A stretch of DNA of 38,081 bases from Gammaproteobacteria bacterium (GCA_029882215.1 JAOULC010000030.1:1-38081); one strand, 5' to 3'; counted from the stretch's first letter, positions 16,736 to 25,499 are shown. Program-made: numbers and translations. Notes: generated by a model not told the origin, from the sequence alone.

Positions 16736-17881
16736 ATGTCCTTGTTTAAACTGGGTTTAATTGTTAATCCCGTCGCGGGTGTCGGTGGCCGGGTGGGCCT
16801 AAAAGGCAGCGATGGAAAAGCCATTCGGGAAAAAGCCTTTGAACTGGGTGCTAGCGCATTAGCCGGTGCTCGCACTGAGCAGGCGCTGGCTTGTCTGCTG
16901 GCGCTCAAGCAGTCATTTGAACTGTATACCGTGGCCGGTGCGATGGGCGAAGAAGCAGCCATAAATACTGGCCTGGAGTGTCAGCTGCTGATGCAGCCGG
17001 ATGAGCTGCAAACCGAAGCCTCTGATACCCGCCAGGCGGTTGAAAAAATGCTGGCCGCCAAGGTTGATTTGTTATTGTTTGCCGGAGGCGATGGCACGGC
17101 CCGTGATGTTTATCAGGCCTTATCAGACTTGAATGCTGTTGAGCGTTTATCGGTGGTGGGGATTCCATCGGGCTGTAAAATTCATTCCGCTGTGTACGCG
17201 GTATCCCCGCAGCATGCCGGCCAGCTGGTGGCGGACATTATTCAGGGTAAAGCCGCCAGACTGGCCGAAAGCGATGTCATGGATATCGACGAACAAGCCT
17301 TCCGCCAGGGTATCGTTAAAGCCCGGCGTTACGGCGGATTGTGGGTGCCGCAGGATAATGAGCACATGCAGGGCTTAAAAGAAGGCGGTATCGAGCATGA
17401 GTCATTGCAGTTGCATGATATGGCCACGAGTGTGATTGAGCAGATGCAGGATGATGTGCTGTATTTCATTGGCTCAGGCACCACTCCGGCAGCCATTATG
17501 GAAGAGCTGGGTCTGGAAAATACATTACTGGGAGTTGATCTGGTGATTAATCAGCAGCTGGTGGCCAGCGATCTGACCGAACAGCAAATTCTGCATCTGC
17601 TGGATCAGCACAGCGAACAAAAGGCGCGACTGGTTATTACCGTGATTGGTGGTCAGGGCATCGTGCTGGGCAGAGGTAATCAGCAACTGAGTCCGGATGT
17701 TATCAGGCGCATTGGCATTGAGAATATCCTTTACTTAGCCACAGCAGATAAAATACGCCGTTTGAATGGCCAGCCATTGCGTGTTGATAGCGGTGATGAG
17801 ACACTTAATTCGGCATTAGCGGGTATGGTCAGAATCATGACCGGATATGATGAATACATGCTGTACAAAATATCCGCCTGA
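16736..17881 (+). CDS. ATP-NAD kinase-like protein (COG3199/AcoX type)
   Basis: 381 residues from the ATG at 16736 (MSLFKLGLIVNPVAGVGG); an upstream in-frame ATG at 16688 has no support. The nucleotide-binding GGDGTARDV (around residue 120) is the diagnostic motif of the NAD/diacylglycerol/sphingosine kinase superfamily, and GIPSGCKIHSAVYAVSP is the second conserved loop. It is longer than NAD kinase (about 290) and matches the separate ATP-NAD-kinase-like family related to AcoX. The activity of that family is not well settled, so NAD phosphorylation is an inference. Divergent from ispG, with 89 bases between starts, and followed 52 bases later by the M18 aminopeptidase. Confidence 0.82.
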   Translation: MSLFKLGLIVNPVAGVGGRVGLKGSDGKAIREKAFELGASALAGARTEQALACLLALKQSFELYTVAGAMGEEAAINTGLECQLLMQPDELQTEASDTRQAVEKMLAAKVDLLLFAGGDGTARDVYQALSDLNAVERLSVVGIPSGCKIHSAVYAVSPQHAGQLVADIIQGKAARLAESDVMDIDEQAFRQGIVKARRYGGLWVPQDNEHMQGLKEGGIEHESLQLHDMATSVIEQMQDDVLYFIGSGTTPAAIMEELGLENTLLGVDLVINQQLVASDLTEQQILHLLDQHSEQKARLVITVIGGQGIVLGRGNQQLSPDVIRRIGIENILYLATADKIRRLNGQPLRVDSGDETLNSALAGMVRIMTGYDEYMLYKISA

Positions 17882-17933
17882 GCCCCATTGTATATATTGA
17901 GTTTGATAAATATTTAGCTAACACAGAGGTTTT

Positions 17934-19220
17934 ATGGACGCTCCACAACAAACATTTAATGATGAACTGATCGACTTTCTTAAATGTTCCCCAACGCCTT
18001 TTCATGCCATTGATTCGATGAGGCTCAGCCTTGAACAGGCCGGCTATAAACGGCTTTTTGAAGCGGATAGCTGGCAGGGCTTAGAAGCCGGGCGTTATTA
18101 TGTCTGTCGTAATGATTCGGCCATCATTGCCTTCAGTAAAGCGGCTGATACGGCAGAAACAGGTTATAAAATGCTCGGCGCACATACCGATAGCCCGTGC
18201 TTAAAAATTAAGCCCACACCAGAAATCTGCAAACACAGTTATTACCAGCTGGGTGTTGAAGTATATGGCGGCGTGTTATTAAACACCTGGTTTGATCGTG
18301 ATTTATCGATTGCAGGTCGTGTTACCTTTAAAACAACGAACGATGAACTGGTCAGCCAGCTAATCGACTTTGAAAAACCGGTCGCCATGATACCCAGTCT
18401 GGCAATTCATCTGGACAGAGATGTCAACACCAATAAAACGGTGAACCAGCAAACGGATTTACCGCCCATTATTTTGCAGTTACCAAAAGATAAATCATTA
18501 GATTTCCGCGATTTATTACTGCAACTCATCAAGGCAGAGTCGCCCAAAGCCGATGCGGCGGAAGTACTGGATTATGAACTCAGTTTATATGACACTCAGG
18601 CAGCAGCAATCGTCGGTTTTCACAATGATTTTCTTTGCTCGGCCCGGCTGGATAATTTGCTCAGCTGCTTTGTAGGTTTAAAGGCATTATTAGAATCAGA
18701 TAGCAATAAAAATACCTTACTGGTGTGCACTGATCATGAAGAGGTGGGAAGCGTGTCATCGTCGGGCGCACAGGGGCCTTTCTTAAAGTCAGTACTGGAG
18801 CGCCTCACTGACAGTGCAGAAAACCTCAGTCGCTGTATGGATCGGTCGATGATGATTTCAGCCGATAATGCGCACGGTATACACCCTAACTTTGCCGACA
18901 AACATGATGCTAACCACGGGCCGATTTTGAATAAAGGACCGGTTATAAAGATTAATGCTAACCAGCGTTATGCAACCAATTCTGAAACCAGTGCTGTTTT
19001 TCGTGAGTTATGCGCACAGGCCGATGTACCGGTGCAGTCTTTTGTTGTGCGCAGTGACATGGCCTGTGGCAGTACGATAGGGCCGATTGTCGCTGCGGAC
19101 TTAGGTGTCAAAACAATTGATGTGGGTGTACCCACCTTTGCGATGCATTCCATCAGAGAAACTGCCGGAGCCTGGGATGCGTATTATTTGTTCCGCGTGC
19201 TCAAGCTTTACTTCAGTTAA
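17934..19220 (+). CDS. apeB: M18-family aminopeptidase
   Basis: 428 residues, the usual length for M18 (aspartyl aminopeptidase family). Dinuclear zinc ligands and catalytic residues are visible: His84 and Asp86 in GAHTDSPCLKI, Glu269-Glu270 in CTDHEEVGS, an Asp in MISADNAHG, and His405 in PTFAMHSIRE. The N-terminus NDELIDFLKCSPTPFHA is the family start. The enzyme removes N-terminal residues, usually acidic, from peptides in the cytoplasm as a large oligomer. AGAGG before the ATG supports the start. The symbol apeB follows common bacterial usage for this family and has no further support here. Confidence 0.92.
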   Translation: MDAPQQTFNDELIDFLKCSPTPFHAIDSMRLSLEQAGYKRLFEADSWQGLEAGRYYVCRNDSAIIAFSKAADTAETGYKMLGAHTDSPCLKIKPTPEICKHSYYQLGVEVYGGVLLNTWFDRDLSIAGRVTFKTTNDELVSQLIDFEKPVAMIPSLAIHLDRDVNTNKTVNQQTDLPPIILQLPKDKSLDFRDLLLQLIKAESPKADAAEVLDYELSLYDTQAAAIVGFHNDFLCSARLDNLLSCFVGLKALLESDSNKNTLLVCTDHEEVGSVSSSGAQGPFLKSVLERLTDSAENLSRCMDRSMMISADNAHGIHPNFADKHDANHGPILNKGPVIKINANQRYATNSETSAVFRELCAQADVPVQSFVVRSDMACGSTIGPIVAADLGVKTIDVGVPTFAMHSIRETAGAWDAYYLFRVLKLYFS

Positions 19221-19274
19221 TATTAATCCTGATGTAAATGTTCTTCCGCAAGGTTAATTAGGAAAATAAATTAA

Positions 19275-19799
19275 ATGTATATAAGAGCAACCATTACAGT
19301 TTTGCTTTCACTCGGTATGTCAGCAGGGGCAGTGTATGTCTATACACTGATTGATCCCAGGCTTGAAATTATCCAGCTAAAAAATGAAGAAATAATGCGG
19401 CTTGATAATAAAATTGCGGATTTGACGGAAGCAAATGCAAAAGTCAGTGAGCAGGTTAACAGTATATCAACCGTGGTTAAATCAAATGAGCAAGACACCG
19501 GTAAAATTAATGATGAGTATAAAATCTGTCTGCGTACATCGAAACGCTTATCGAATAAGGTGCGGAGTTTGAATGCCGAGATTTCTGTGTTACAAAACAA
19601 AAATAAAATCATGCGCGAGTATGTATCTGTTAATAATGATGTGACTTCATTGCAGGAGCAGATCGATATTTTAAATAAGAAAAAAAAGAAGCTGACAAAA
19701 CAGCTGGGTGACAAGGCCAATACTAATCTTGATATTGAAGGCGATGTGGATCCTACTGCTATTGATCCGGAACAGGCTAATACACCCGAAGTCAAATAA
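19275..19799 (+). CDS. Membrane-anchored coiled-coil protein of unknown function
   Basis: 174 residues with AGGAAA before the ATG. One N-terminal hydrophobic segment (about 5-26: ATITVLLSLGMSAGAVYVYT) acts as anchor or uncleaved signal. Residues about 35-150 are almost continuous heptads rich in Lys, Asn, Glu, Leu and Ile (for example IMRLDNKIADLTEANAKV, then SLQEQIDILNKKKKKLTKQL), a long parallel coiled coil. The tail is acidic (GDVDPTAIDPEQ). I do not recognise the family. It stands 191 bases before the HU-like pair; a structural or scaffold role fits the sequence, but nothing ties it to those genes beyond position. Confidence 0.72.
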   Translation: MYIRATITVLLSLGMSAGAVYVYTLIDPRLEIIQLKNEEIMRLDNKIADLTEANAKVSEQVNSISTVVKSNEQDTGKINDEYKICLRTSKRLSNKVRSLNAEISVLQNKNKIMREYVSVNNDVTSLQEQIDILNKKKKKLTKQLGDKANTNLDIEGDVDPTAIDPEQANTPEVK

Positions 19800-19935
19800 G
19801 CGCTTGAACGGGCCAGGCTGGCTGAAATCTACGGGACAGTTTCTTTATTTTGTAACGAAAGCGAGTAGAATAAAAGCAACAGGTGATTGCGCGACATATA
19901 AATATATAACGATAGTCTAATATGGAGATTGAATC

Positions 19936-19971
19936 TGGCTGTTAAGCGTCTATATTAATAGACAACAGCCA
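19936..19971 (+). promoter_or_regulatory. Two-part hairpin in the leader of the HU-like operon
   Basis: Outer arms TGGCTGTT (19936-19943) and AACAGCCA (19964-19971) and inner arms GTCTAT (19948-19953) and ATAGAC (19958-19963) are perfect, with a 4-base bulge AAGC on one side and an ATTA loop. An AT-rich stretch follows (TTTATTAATTATT), and the HU-like ATG is 20 bases downstream. It could be a leader attenuator, a transcript-stabilising stem or a protein-bound cruciform. The weak T-run makes a plain terminator less likely. Confidence 0.6.
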
Positions 19972-19990
19972 TTTATTAATTATTAGTGAA

Positions 19991-20278
19991 ATGACAACTA
20001 CTGAAATAATAAAACTGTTATCCATTCGTTTAAAGATCAGTCAGGCGGAAGCGCGCCGCTGTTTAATGCAGGAACTTGATATTATTGCCACTCATATGAG
20101 TGGAGATTCTCAGGTAACCTTACGCCGCTTCGGCGTGTTTGGCGTCAAACTGACGGCGGCTCGTAAAACCTACCTTCCGGGCGAGAAAAAATATTACTTA
20201 ATACCCGCTCGCCGTGTTGCATTTTTTCGCGCCTCAGAACGGCTGAAAGAATTTGTTAAGAGCTGGAAACCTGAATGA
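19991..20278 (+). CDS. Divergent HU/IHF-like DNA-binding protein
   Basis: 95 residues, HU size. The two N-terminal helices (TTEIIKLLSIRLKISQAEAR, then CLMQELDIIATHM) and the beta turn VTLRRFGVFGVKLTAARKTY match the HU/IHF fold (family: GxGxF or FGxF turn after the second helix), and the C-terminal helix ASERLKEFVKSW is present. The DNA-intercalating arm normally reading Arg-Asn-Pro-x-Thr-Gly is replaced by KTYLPGEKKYYLIPARRV, so minor-groove kinking is doubtful. Its stop overlaps the next start in an ATGA, so it is translationally coupled to an HU-like membrane protein and may form heterodimers with it. This is inference from fold and context. Confidence 0.82.
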   Translation: MTTTEIIKLLSIRLKISQAEARRCLMQELDIIATHMSGDSQVTLRRFGVFGVKLTAARKTYLPGEKKYYLIPARRVAFFRASERLKEFVKSWKPE

Positions 20279-21852
20279 AACGGTTATATGACAAAGCGTT
20301 GATGGAACAGATTGCCAAAATCTATGGCAATGAAGTGACGTTTTTGTCTGAGTTCTCTAATGCATTACTGGATATTATTCGTGAAGGTCTGATTCGCGAT
20401 GGTCAGGTCAGATTACATCAGTTTGGTACCTTTAAACTGAAGTGGATGAAATCACGCAGTGGTATCAATCCTTCAACGGGTGAAAAAATAATGATACAGG
20501 CCCGGCCACGGGTGCTGTTTATTCCGGCAAAACATCTAAAAGAAAAAATTGAACCCCATCCGCCAGCACTGCAGTCACTGGATCAGGCTGAGGATGCCGT
20601 AAGTGCAGATGAAACGGTTAGTTTAAAAAATAATTTGCAACTGAAAAGCGGCACTAATGTAACGCCGGTAAAAGCAGATGAATCTGTGTTAGTTAGTAAC
20701 TCTGTCTTATCCGCACAGCGAGAAAATGATCAGCCGCTAAACGGTGAGTCGTTATCTGAACCTGAGAAAGTAATCAGCGATATCCAGGATGAAATTAAAG
20801 TGCTGGAACAGGTTGTCAGTATTCTGAAAGAGGAAGCTGACGGTGTTGTTGATAGCACTGCTAAACAAAGGGCTGAAAAAACAAACTGGCTTGATCAGTC
20901 GGTAGTTGAAAAAATACAGGAAATCTCTGAATTACAATATTTCAGGAAGGATAGCGAACTGAATAATAGCGCAGAGCCGGCAAAAAATAGCACGGAGCCA
21001 GCTGCAACTGTAATGCTCGATATTGATACAGATACTTATTCAGAAAAAACAACCGATGATAGTCTGTCTGTTAAAAAATCGTCAGCAAAACCGTGGTTTG
21101 CAGTTGCGGCGGCCGTGCTTTTGTTACTGGCCAGTGCAGTGTTATTTAATGCCATGAAGACAGATAAGCCTGCAGAGGTTGTGCAGCAGAACTCACAGGC
21201 CTCCGTGGCACCGATGACTCCGAATTATTTATATTCGTATGAAAATGAATTGTCGGTGACTAAGTCGCCAGTCACAGCACCGGTGCATGTGCCGGTGAAA
21301 ATCATTATGGATAATACTGAGTTAGCCTCACTCTCAATTGATACCAAAAATGATCTGCCCGATCAGCAGGCAGCAGATGATTTGCTAGCAGATAAACAAC
21401 CAGCGGATAGTATTGTTGTTTCGAGCGAAGCCTACGATGAATTAAAGCGTGCCAGTGCCGAACAGAGTGTCTTTTTCCCGGCCATGGAACATAAACTGAT
21501 GAACGGCGACAGTCTCTGGCGGCTTGCCAGTAAGCATTATGTGAACCCGTTTTACTGGCCGCATATTTATCAGGCCAACCATAGTAAAATAGATAATCCC
21601 GATAAAGTAAAAATTGGCAGAGTCATTAATCTGCCAACACTGTATGGCAGTCCCGATGATCTGACTCAGCAGGACAAGCACAATATTGCCGTCGGCTATT
21701 ATTATAATTACCTGTACCACAAGGGCAAAGGTAATCCCTTTGCGTACTTTTCTTTGATTGGTGTTGAAAAATTCGATCCGACCTTGCTGATTGAATACAA
21801 AGATGAGATTGAACGGGCAGACGTTAATAATCTTGCATTATTAACTATCTAA
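20275..21852 (+). CDS. HU-like DNA-binding domain / transmembrane helix / LysM fusion
   Basis: 525 residues with an unusual layout. Residues 1-95 form an HU/IHF domain (KALMEQIAKIYGNEVTFLSE, then VRLHQFGTFKLK) that keeps the DNA-arm motif GINPSTGEKI and the RPRVLFIPAKHLKE ending. A long, polar, low-complexity linker (about 96-270) contains a short coiled coil. A single membrane helix lies at about 274-293 (WFAVAAAVLLLLASAVLF), preceded by Lys residues, giving an inside-to-outside orientation. A second linker precedes a LysM domain at about 404-453 (NGDSLWRLASKHYVNPFYWP, then HIYQANHSKIDNP), then about 70 residues of tail. LysM binds peptidoglycan, so the protein could tie DNA in the cytoplasm to the cell wall. 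Coupled to the small HU-like gene and convergent with a ParA gene 14 bases away. Confidence 0.85.
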   Translation: MKRLYDKALMEQIAKIYGNEVTFLSEFSNALLDIIREGLIRDGQVRLHQFGTFKLKWMKSRSGINPSTGEKIMIQARPRVLFIPAKHLKEKIEPHPPALQSLDQAEDAVSADETVSLKNNLQLKSGTNVTPVKADESVLVSNSVLSAQRENDQPLNGESLSEPEKVISDIQDEIKVLEQVVSILKEEADGVVDSTAKQRAEKTNWLDQSVVEKIQEISELQYFRKDSELNNSAEPAKNSTEPAATVMLDIDTDTYSEKTTDDSLSVKKSSAKPWFAVAAAVLLLLASAVLFNAMKTDKPAEVVQQNSQASVAPMTPNYLYSYENELSVTKSPVTAPVHVPVKIIMDNTELASLSIDTKNDLPDQQAADDLLADKQPADSIVVSSEAYDELKRASAEQSVFFPAMEHKLMNGDSLWRLASKHYVNPFYWPHIYQANHSKIDNPDKVKIGRVINLPTLYGSPDDLTQQDKHNIAVGYYYNYLYHKGKGNPFAYFSLIGVEKFDPTLLIEYKDEIERADVNNLALLTI

Positions 21853-21866
21853 CGGAGAGTCGTGAT

Positions 21867-22535
21867 TTAACTAGCAGTTGCTTCAAGCTGCTTGAGAATC
21901 TGATCCCATAATATTTTATCTTCTTCCAGCTGTTTCTTCGCTATCTCATGAATCCCCATTCCTCTCTCGGCTGCATGCACATAGTTTTGCGTATCTTTAA
22001 TTTGTGCAATAACGGGAATTTTTAGCGTATCTAAAAACCGTTTTAATGCCTGAAAGGCAATCGTATTAGCTTTGACGCGGTTAGTGATGATGTTGACACG
22101 GGTATTACTGGCTCGCAGTTTTCCAATCAACAGTAAGTCGCGGATAAAGTCAGCGGTTGAATGAATATCAATGGGTGAGGGTAAAACGGGAATAACAATT
22201 TCGTCAATATTATGTATGTGATTTAATAATTCTGTTTCCCGCAATCCGGCGGGAGTGTCAATAATGACGCGTTCTGTGCCGATGGGTAAACGTAAATGCC
22301 AGCTTTGGGTTTTATTATCTCTGGCTGATTTATGGGCGACTACGCCATATATATCCGGCAGGTTCTCATCCCTGCTGCGTAGCCAGCGCATGCTGGAGCC
22401 TTGCGGGTCATAATCAAATAATGCAGTGCGAAATCCGTGGCTGGCATAACAGCTGGCAAGATTGGTTGCTATGGTGGTTTTTCCACAGCCACCTTTTGAA
22501 TTCATGACAACAATACGTCTTAGGTTTTCAGTCAT
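21867..22535 (-). CDS. ParA-family partition/positioning ATPase
   Basis: 222 residues, of the small ParA type without an N-terminal helix-turn-helix. The deviant Walker A is KGGCGKTT (residues about 14-21), Walker A' FDYDPQGSSMRWL, Walker B VIIDTPAGL. The length and the GMGIHEI stretch near the C-terminus fit orphan ParA/MinD-like ATPases that position cargo on the nucleoid or membrane. No parB or parS is recognisable nearby, so it is not a canonical chromosome par locus. Its stop lies 14 bases from that of the HU-LysM gene (convergent). Cargo unknown. Confidence 0.9.
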   Translation of the reverse strand: MTENLRRIVVMNSKGGCGKTTIATNLASCYASHGFRTALFDYDPQGSSMRWLRSRDENLPDIYGVVAHKSARDNKTQSWHLRLPIGTERVIIDTPAGLRETELLNHIHNIDEIVIPVLPSPIDIHSTADFIRDLLLIGKLRASNTRVNIITNRVKANTIAFQALKRFLDTLKIPVIAQIKDTQNYVHAAERGMGIHEIAKKQLEEDKILWDQILKQLEATAS

Positions 22536-22696
22536 AAATATGTGCTGGCTCCATCAGCAACTCCGTTTTATTGTGATTATAGGTTGATTATATATCGACT
22601 AATAAATATATGTACTACTAAGAGGCTATTGAAGAGACTGGCCGTTTGACAGAATGATTGGCGATGTTTTTGTCAGTAAGGGGAAATGGGGGAGGT

Positions 22697-22727
22697 GCAG
22701 GGTGCTTGCTTTGATAAAGCGCCCTGC
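22697..22727 (-). terminator. GC-rich hairpin 3' of the minus-strand hypothetical gene
   Basis: An 11-bp stem (GCAGGGTGCTT / AAGCGCCCTGC, one G:T pair) about 14 bases past the stop at 22742. It is strong enough to be an RNA 3'-end structure, but no T-run follows on either strand, so Rho-independent termination is uncertain. Confidence 0.45.
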
Positions 22728-22741
22728 TTCAGATCTGAGTA

Positions 22742-23443
22742 TTAATCAGGAATTTTCTTTCTTAGTTCATCGCGGTCAAACCACCACTGATCACCAACAA
22801 TAGCATTAATGATCAGTGAAAAGCGTGAGAACAGTTTATCCTGATTGTTGAGTTCGAGCTTTTCAATCCAGAAATCAAGCCCTGCCTGATCGTTAACATC
22901 GCTGTGGCGTTTTGCAACACGGCCGAGCAGATTAACGGTCAGAAACTGCATATTGGCTCTGGCTTTGTCATCTTCTGCACGAAGGTCAGCAATATAATGC
23001 GCTACCATGGCCGCCACCGCGCCACCATCGGCTGAATTAGGTGTCTCATCAACAATGTGCTCGAGCATCACGTAACTGGTCTGCATTTTAACCGGGAAGG
23101 TAACTGCCAGCCATACGCCCATGCCCAGTGCCGGAATGGATGCAGGCTGGTCACATTGGTAAAGTACTTCACAGGCTTCTACCGCATCCTGCCAGTTTTC
23201 GTCATTCAGGAACAGGTCAAAAGCGCCGCGAGCCAGACTCCAGGCTTCCTGTCCGCGTTCCAGGCCGGCCATGGTTTCAGCGATATCCAGTTGCGCACGG
23301 GCCTGTGTTAAGGCATCAGCGCCAAACTTTTGCTGTAATGACTCCAGGTGGTCTAACTGGTCTTTAAGCTGTTGTTCCAGCGCCTCTTTATCACCCAGTT
23401 CAGGTGCTGCAGCGATGGCTGAAATATTTTCGTTGTCACTCAT
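22742..23443 (-). CDS. Hypothetical cytoplasmic helical-repeat protein
   Basis: 233 residues with CCGGAGA before the ATG. The N-terminal 60 residues form a charged helix (EALEQQLKDQLDHLESLQQK), followed by helix pairs (TMAGLERGQEAWSLARGAFD, then DAVEACEVLYQCDQPASIPA) of TPR-like spacing, and a Trp-rich end (VGDQWWFDRDELRKKIPD). No signal peptide or membrane segment. I do not recognise a named family; an adaptor or scaffold role is only suggested by the repeats. Transcribed alone. Confidence 0.75.
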   Translation of the reverse strand: MSDNENISAIAAAPELGDKEALEQQLKDQLDHLESLQQKFGADALTQARAQLDIAETMAGLERGQEAWSLARGAFDLFLNDENWQDAVEACEVLYQCDQPASIPALGMGVWLAVTFPVKMQTSYVMLEHIVDETPNSADGGAVAAMVAHYIADLRAEDDKARANMQFLTVNLLGRVAKRHSDVNDQAGLDFWIEKLELNNQDKLFSRFSLIINAIVGDQWWFDRDELRKKIPD

Positions 23444-23511
23444 ACATGTCTCCGGAGGGGGATGTTTGCCGTATATTAACTTATTCTTATGTTGATTTCA
23501 CTAAAGGTGTT

Positions 23512-24264
23512 TTATAACTTAAATTCCGCCATTAACGGAATGTGATCCGACAGCCGTTTCCATGGCTTGTGCTTCAGGCGCTCACAGTTATAGGGGGTGA
23601 TGCCGCGATAGTAAATGCGGTCAGTATGCATCACAGGGAACCAGGCCGGGAAGCTTCTGGCATGTGAGCCTGTTAACTGTTTGAAAACTTCGGTCAGATC
23701 AAGATGGTCATGTAAATGTTGCTCGGATTTATGCCAGAAATCATTAAAGTCGCCGGCAATAATAAGCGGGTCCGTATGCGGTATGTGTGAATCAATGCGC
23801 TGACATAAGGTGTCGAACTGGCGACTACGCTCTTTTTCAAACAAGCCGAGGTGGACACAAATAACATGCAAGGATTTAGTGGAGTTTGGCAGCTGAATAA
23901 CGCCGTGTAATAAACTGCGGCTGGCGCTCTTCATGTTCGAAACATTGATGTTTTCCCACTGCTGAAATGGATGCTTGCTGAGGATGGCATTACCATGATG
24001 ACCGCTCTGGTAGATGGCATTTTTACCATAGGCATGGTGTGGCCAGACCTGATCAGCCAGAAACTCAAATTGTGGTTCACTCGGCCAGTTAAGTACCGAT
24101 GAACTTTTGAGCTGATGTTCACCCTGAATTTCCTGCAGAAAAACGATGTCGGCAGCTACGTCCTGTAAGGCGGACTTAATATCGTGTAAAACAAAGTGTT
24201 TATTGGTGGTGCTGAAACCTTTATGGATATTATAGGTTACGATTTTGATGGTATCGTCAGACAT
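23512..24264 (-). CDS. Endonuclease/exonuclease/phosphatase-family protein (YbhP-like)
   Basis: 250 residues covering one EEP (DNase I-like) domain. Motifs are IVTYNIHKG (Asn), DIVFLQEIQG (metal-binding Glu), HVICVHLGLF (His), LIIAGDFNDFW (Asp and Asn) and LSDHIPLMAEF (Asp and His). No signal peptide or membrane anchor, so cytoplasmic. The family includes nucleases, phosphatases and phosphodiesterases; the LQEIQGEH and AGDFND variants fit the YbhP-type group of unknown substrate. All catalytic positions are intact. Confidence 0.88.
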   Translation of the reverse strand: MSDDTIKIVTYNIHKGFSTTNKHFVLHDIKSALQDVAADIVFLQEIQGEHQLKSSSVLNWPSEPQFEFLADQVWPHHAYGKNAIYQSGHHGNAILSKHPFQQWENINVSNMKSASRSLLHGVIQLPNSTKSLHVICVHLGLFEKERSRQFDTLCQRIDSHIPHTDPLIIAGDFNDFWHKSEQHLHDHLDLTEVFKQLTGSHARSFPAWFPVMHTDRIYYRGITPYNCERLKHKPWKRLSDHIPLMAEFKL

Positions 24265-24380
24265 AGCTTTCCTGTCATTATCGCCAGTTGCTGCAAAAAA
24301 ATCAGATGTACTGGCTACATTATAGAGCCTGTTTTTGAAAGTCGTTTGATTTTACCTGACTGGCTTGTTTTAAATCATTA

Positions 24381-24947
24381 TTAAATAGCGAAAAAATATT
24401 CCCACGGGGTGTGTGTCAGGGATTGCAATTCATCCATAAAAATTTGATTAGGAACCGCTAACTGCTCCTGAATACCATGAATCTGAATAAAAAGTTGACC
24501 GTAGCCGGCATTTTTTTTCCATTTCATTTGAGTAAAGTTAAAGTCTTTATGACAGTTCGGGCAGCTTTCAAAGCTGTCATTATTATCCGACCAGTGCTGT
24601 AAATACAGCGGCCAGTTTTTATCGGTTTTCTGACAATGCGGACAGCGTGCCGGTGGTAGCGGAGAACTGTTAGCAAACTGAATCTGCTGATGCTGAGCAA
24701 TACTAATAAAGGTTTTACTGTCATCACTGTTATCAGCGGAAAAAAGCGTGGGTGAACAGCCGAGAAAAGTGATCTGATGAAGAAAATCATCACCGGTTTC
24801 AAAGCACTGATAGTCCGCCGATGGCCCGAGCTCTGAGCCGATAAAATCGAGCTCAGATAATTTTGAAATAAATAGCTTAATATTACTAAGGCTAAATTCA
24901 TTTTGCTGCGGCGAGAGAATAAGGCGGGGCGTATTTAAATTTAACAT
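24381..24947 (-). CDS. Hypothetical protein with a zinc-ribbon
   Basis: 188 residues. Two Cys pairs, in PARCPHCQKTDKNW and ESCPNCHKDF, spaced about 30 residues apart, form a zinc-ribbon knuckle pair in the middle of the protein. The flanking regions are soluble alpha/beta sequence without recognisable motif. Because the ribbon is central, not terminal, it may be a structural zinc site. Reads away from the EEP gene's start; 116 bases separate it from that gene. Family not recognised. Confidence 0.72.
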   Translation of the reverse strand: MLNLNTPRLILSPQQNEFSLSNIKLFISKLSELDFIGSELGPSADYQCFETGDDFLHQITFLGCSPTLFSADNSDDSKTFISIAQHQQIQFANSSPLPPARCPHCQKTDKNWPLYLQHWSDNNDSFESCPNCHKDFNFTQMKWKKNAGYGQLFIQIHGIQEQLAVPNQIFMDELQSLTHTPWEYFFAI

Positions 24948-25109
24948 ATCAAGTGATTCGGACCATTAACCATATCTATTGTAAAGGAATTGCGGTGTTT
25001 TTACTGCTGTTTAGCCATTTTATGCCGCTGCATTATAGGCTAATACTGTGATAATATTATGACTCGATTAGGATTTTAGAAAAGGGCCCGAGAGTGTCCG
25101 GGATTATCT

Positions 25110-25493
25110 ATGAGCGAACAACAGACTGAAAACCCAAGAATGCGAATGACCCGTTACGTTATCAATTTATTAGAGTCATGGGAATTAAACGCAAGCCAGC
25201 AGCTGGATACACTGGCCTTACCAGAGGGTACCAGAACACGAGTATTAAGAGCTTTTCATGAAGACACTCCACTGCCTGATACCGCTGATGTTAATCTGCG
25301 TGTTGAGCATATTCTGGCCATTGATGAAGCACTGCATACCACCTATCCTCACAGTGAAAAAATGGGTGCATTATGGATGCGCAGGCCGCACCGGCGCTTT
25401 AAGCAGCGCACTCCGGTTAACACTATTATAGAGGACGGGTTACAGGGACTGGTTTCTGTTCGTATGCACCTTGATTGTTCATGGGTGAGTTAG
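25110..25493 (+). CDS. Orphan MbcA/ParS/Xre-type (DUF2384) antitoxin-like protein
   Basis: 127 residues. The C-terminal part (about 84-125: MGALWMRRPHRRFKQRTPVN, then TIIEDGLQGLVSVRMHL) matches the MbcA/ParS/Xre toxin-binding domain, in which a Trp, then Pro-x-x-x-Phe-x-x-x-x-Pro and a final Gly-Leu-x-x-Val helix are conserved. The N-terminal helices (RYVINLLESWELNASQQLDT) may be a helix-turn-helix. In type II toxin-antitoxin loci the partner is a RES-domain toxin, usually immediately downstream. None is present; instead the next gene, six bases on, is a pseudo-receiver. A regulatory adaptor is therefore as likely as an antitoxin. Confidence 0.75.
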   Translation: MSEQQTENPRMRMTRYVINLLESWELNASQQLDTLALPEGTRTRVLRAFHEDTPLPDTADVNLRVEHILAIDEALHTTYPHSEKMGALWMRRPHRRFKQRTPVNTIIEDGLQGLVSVRMHLDCSWVS

Positions 25494-25499
25494 CAAATA

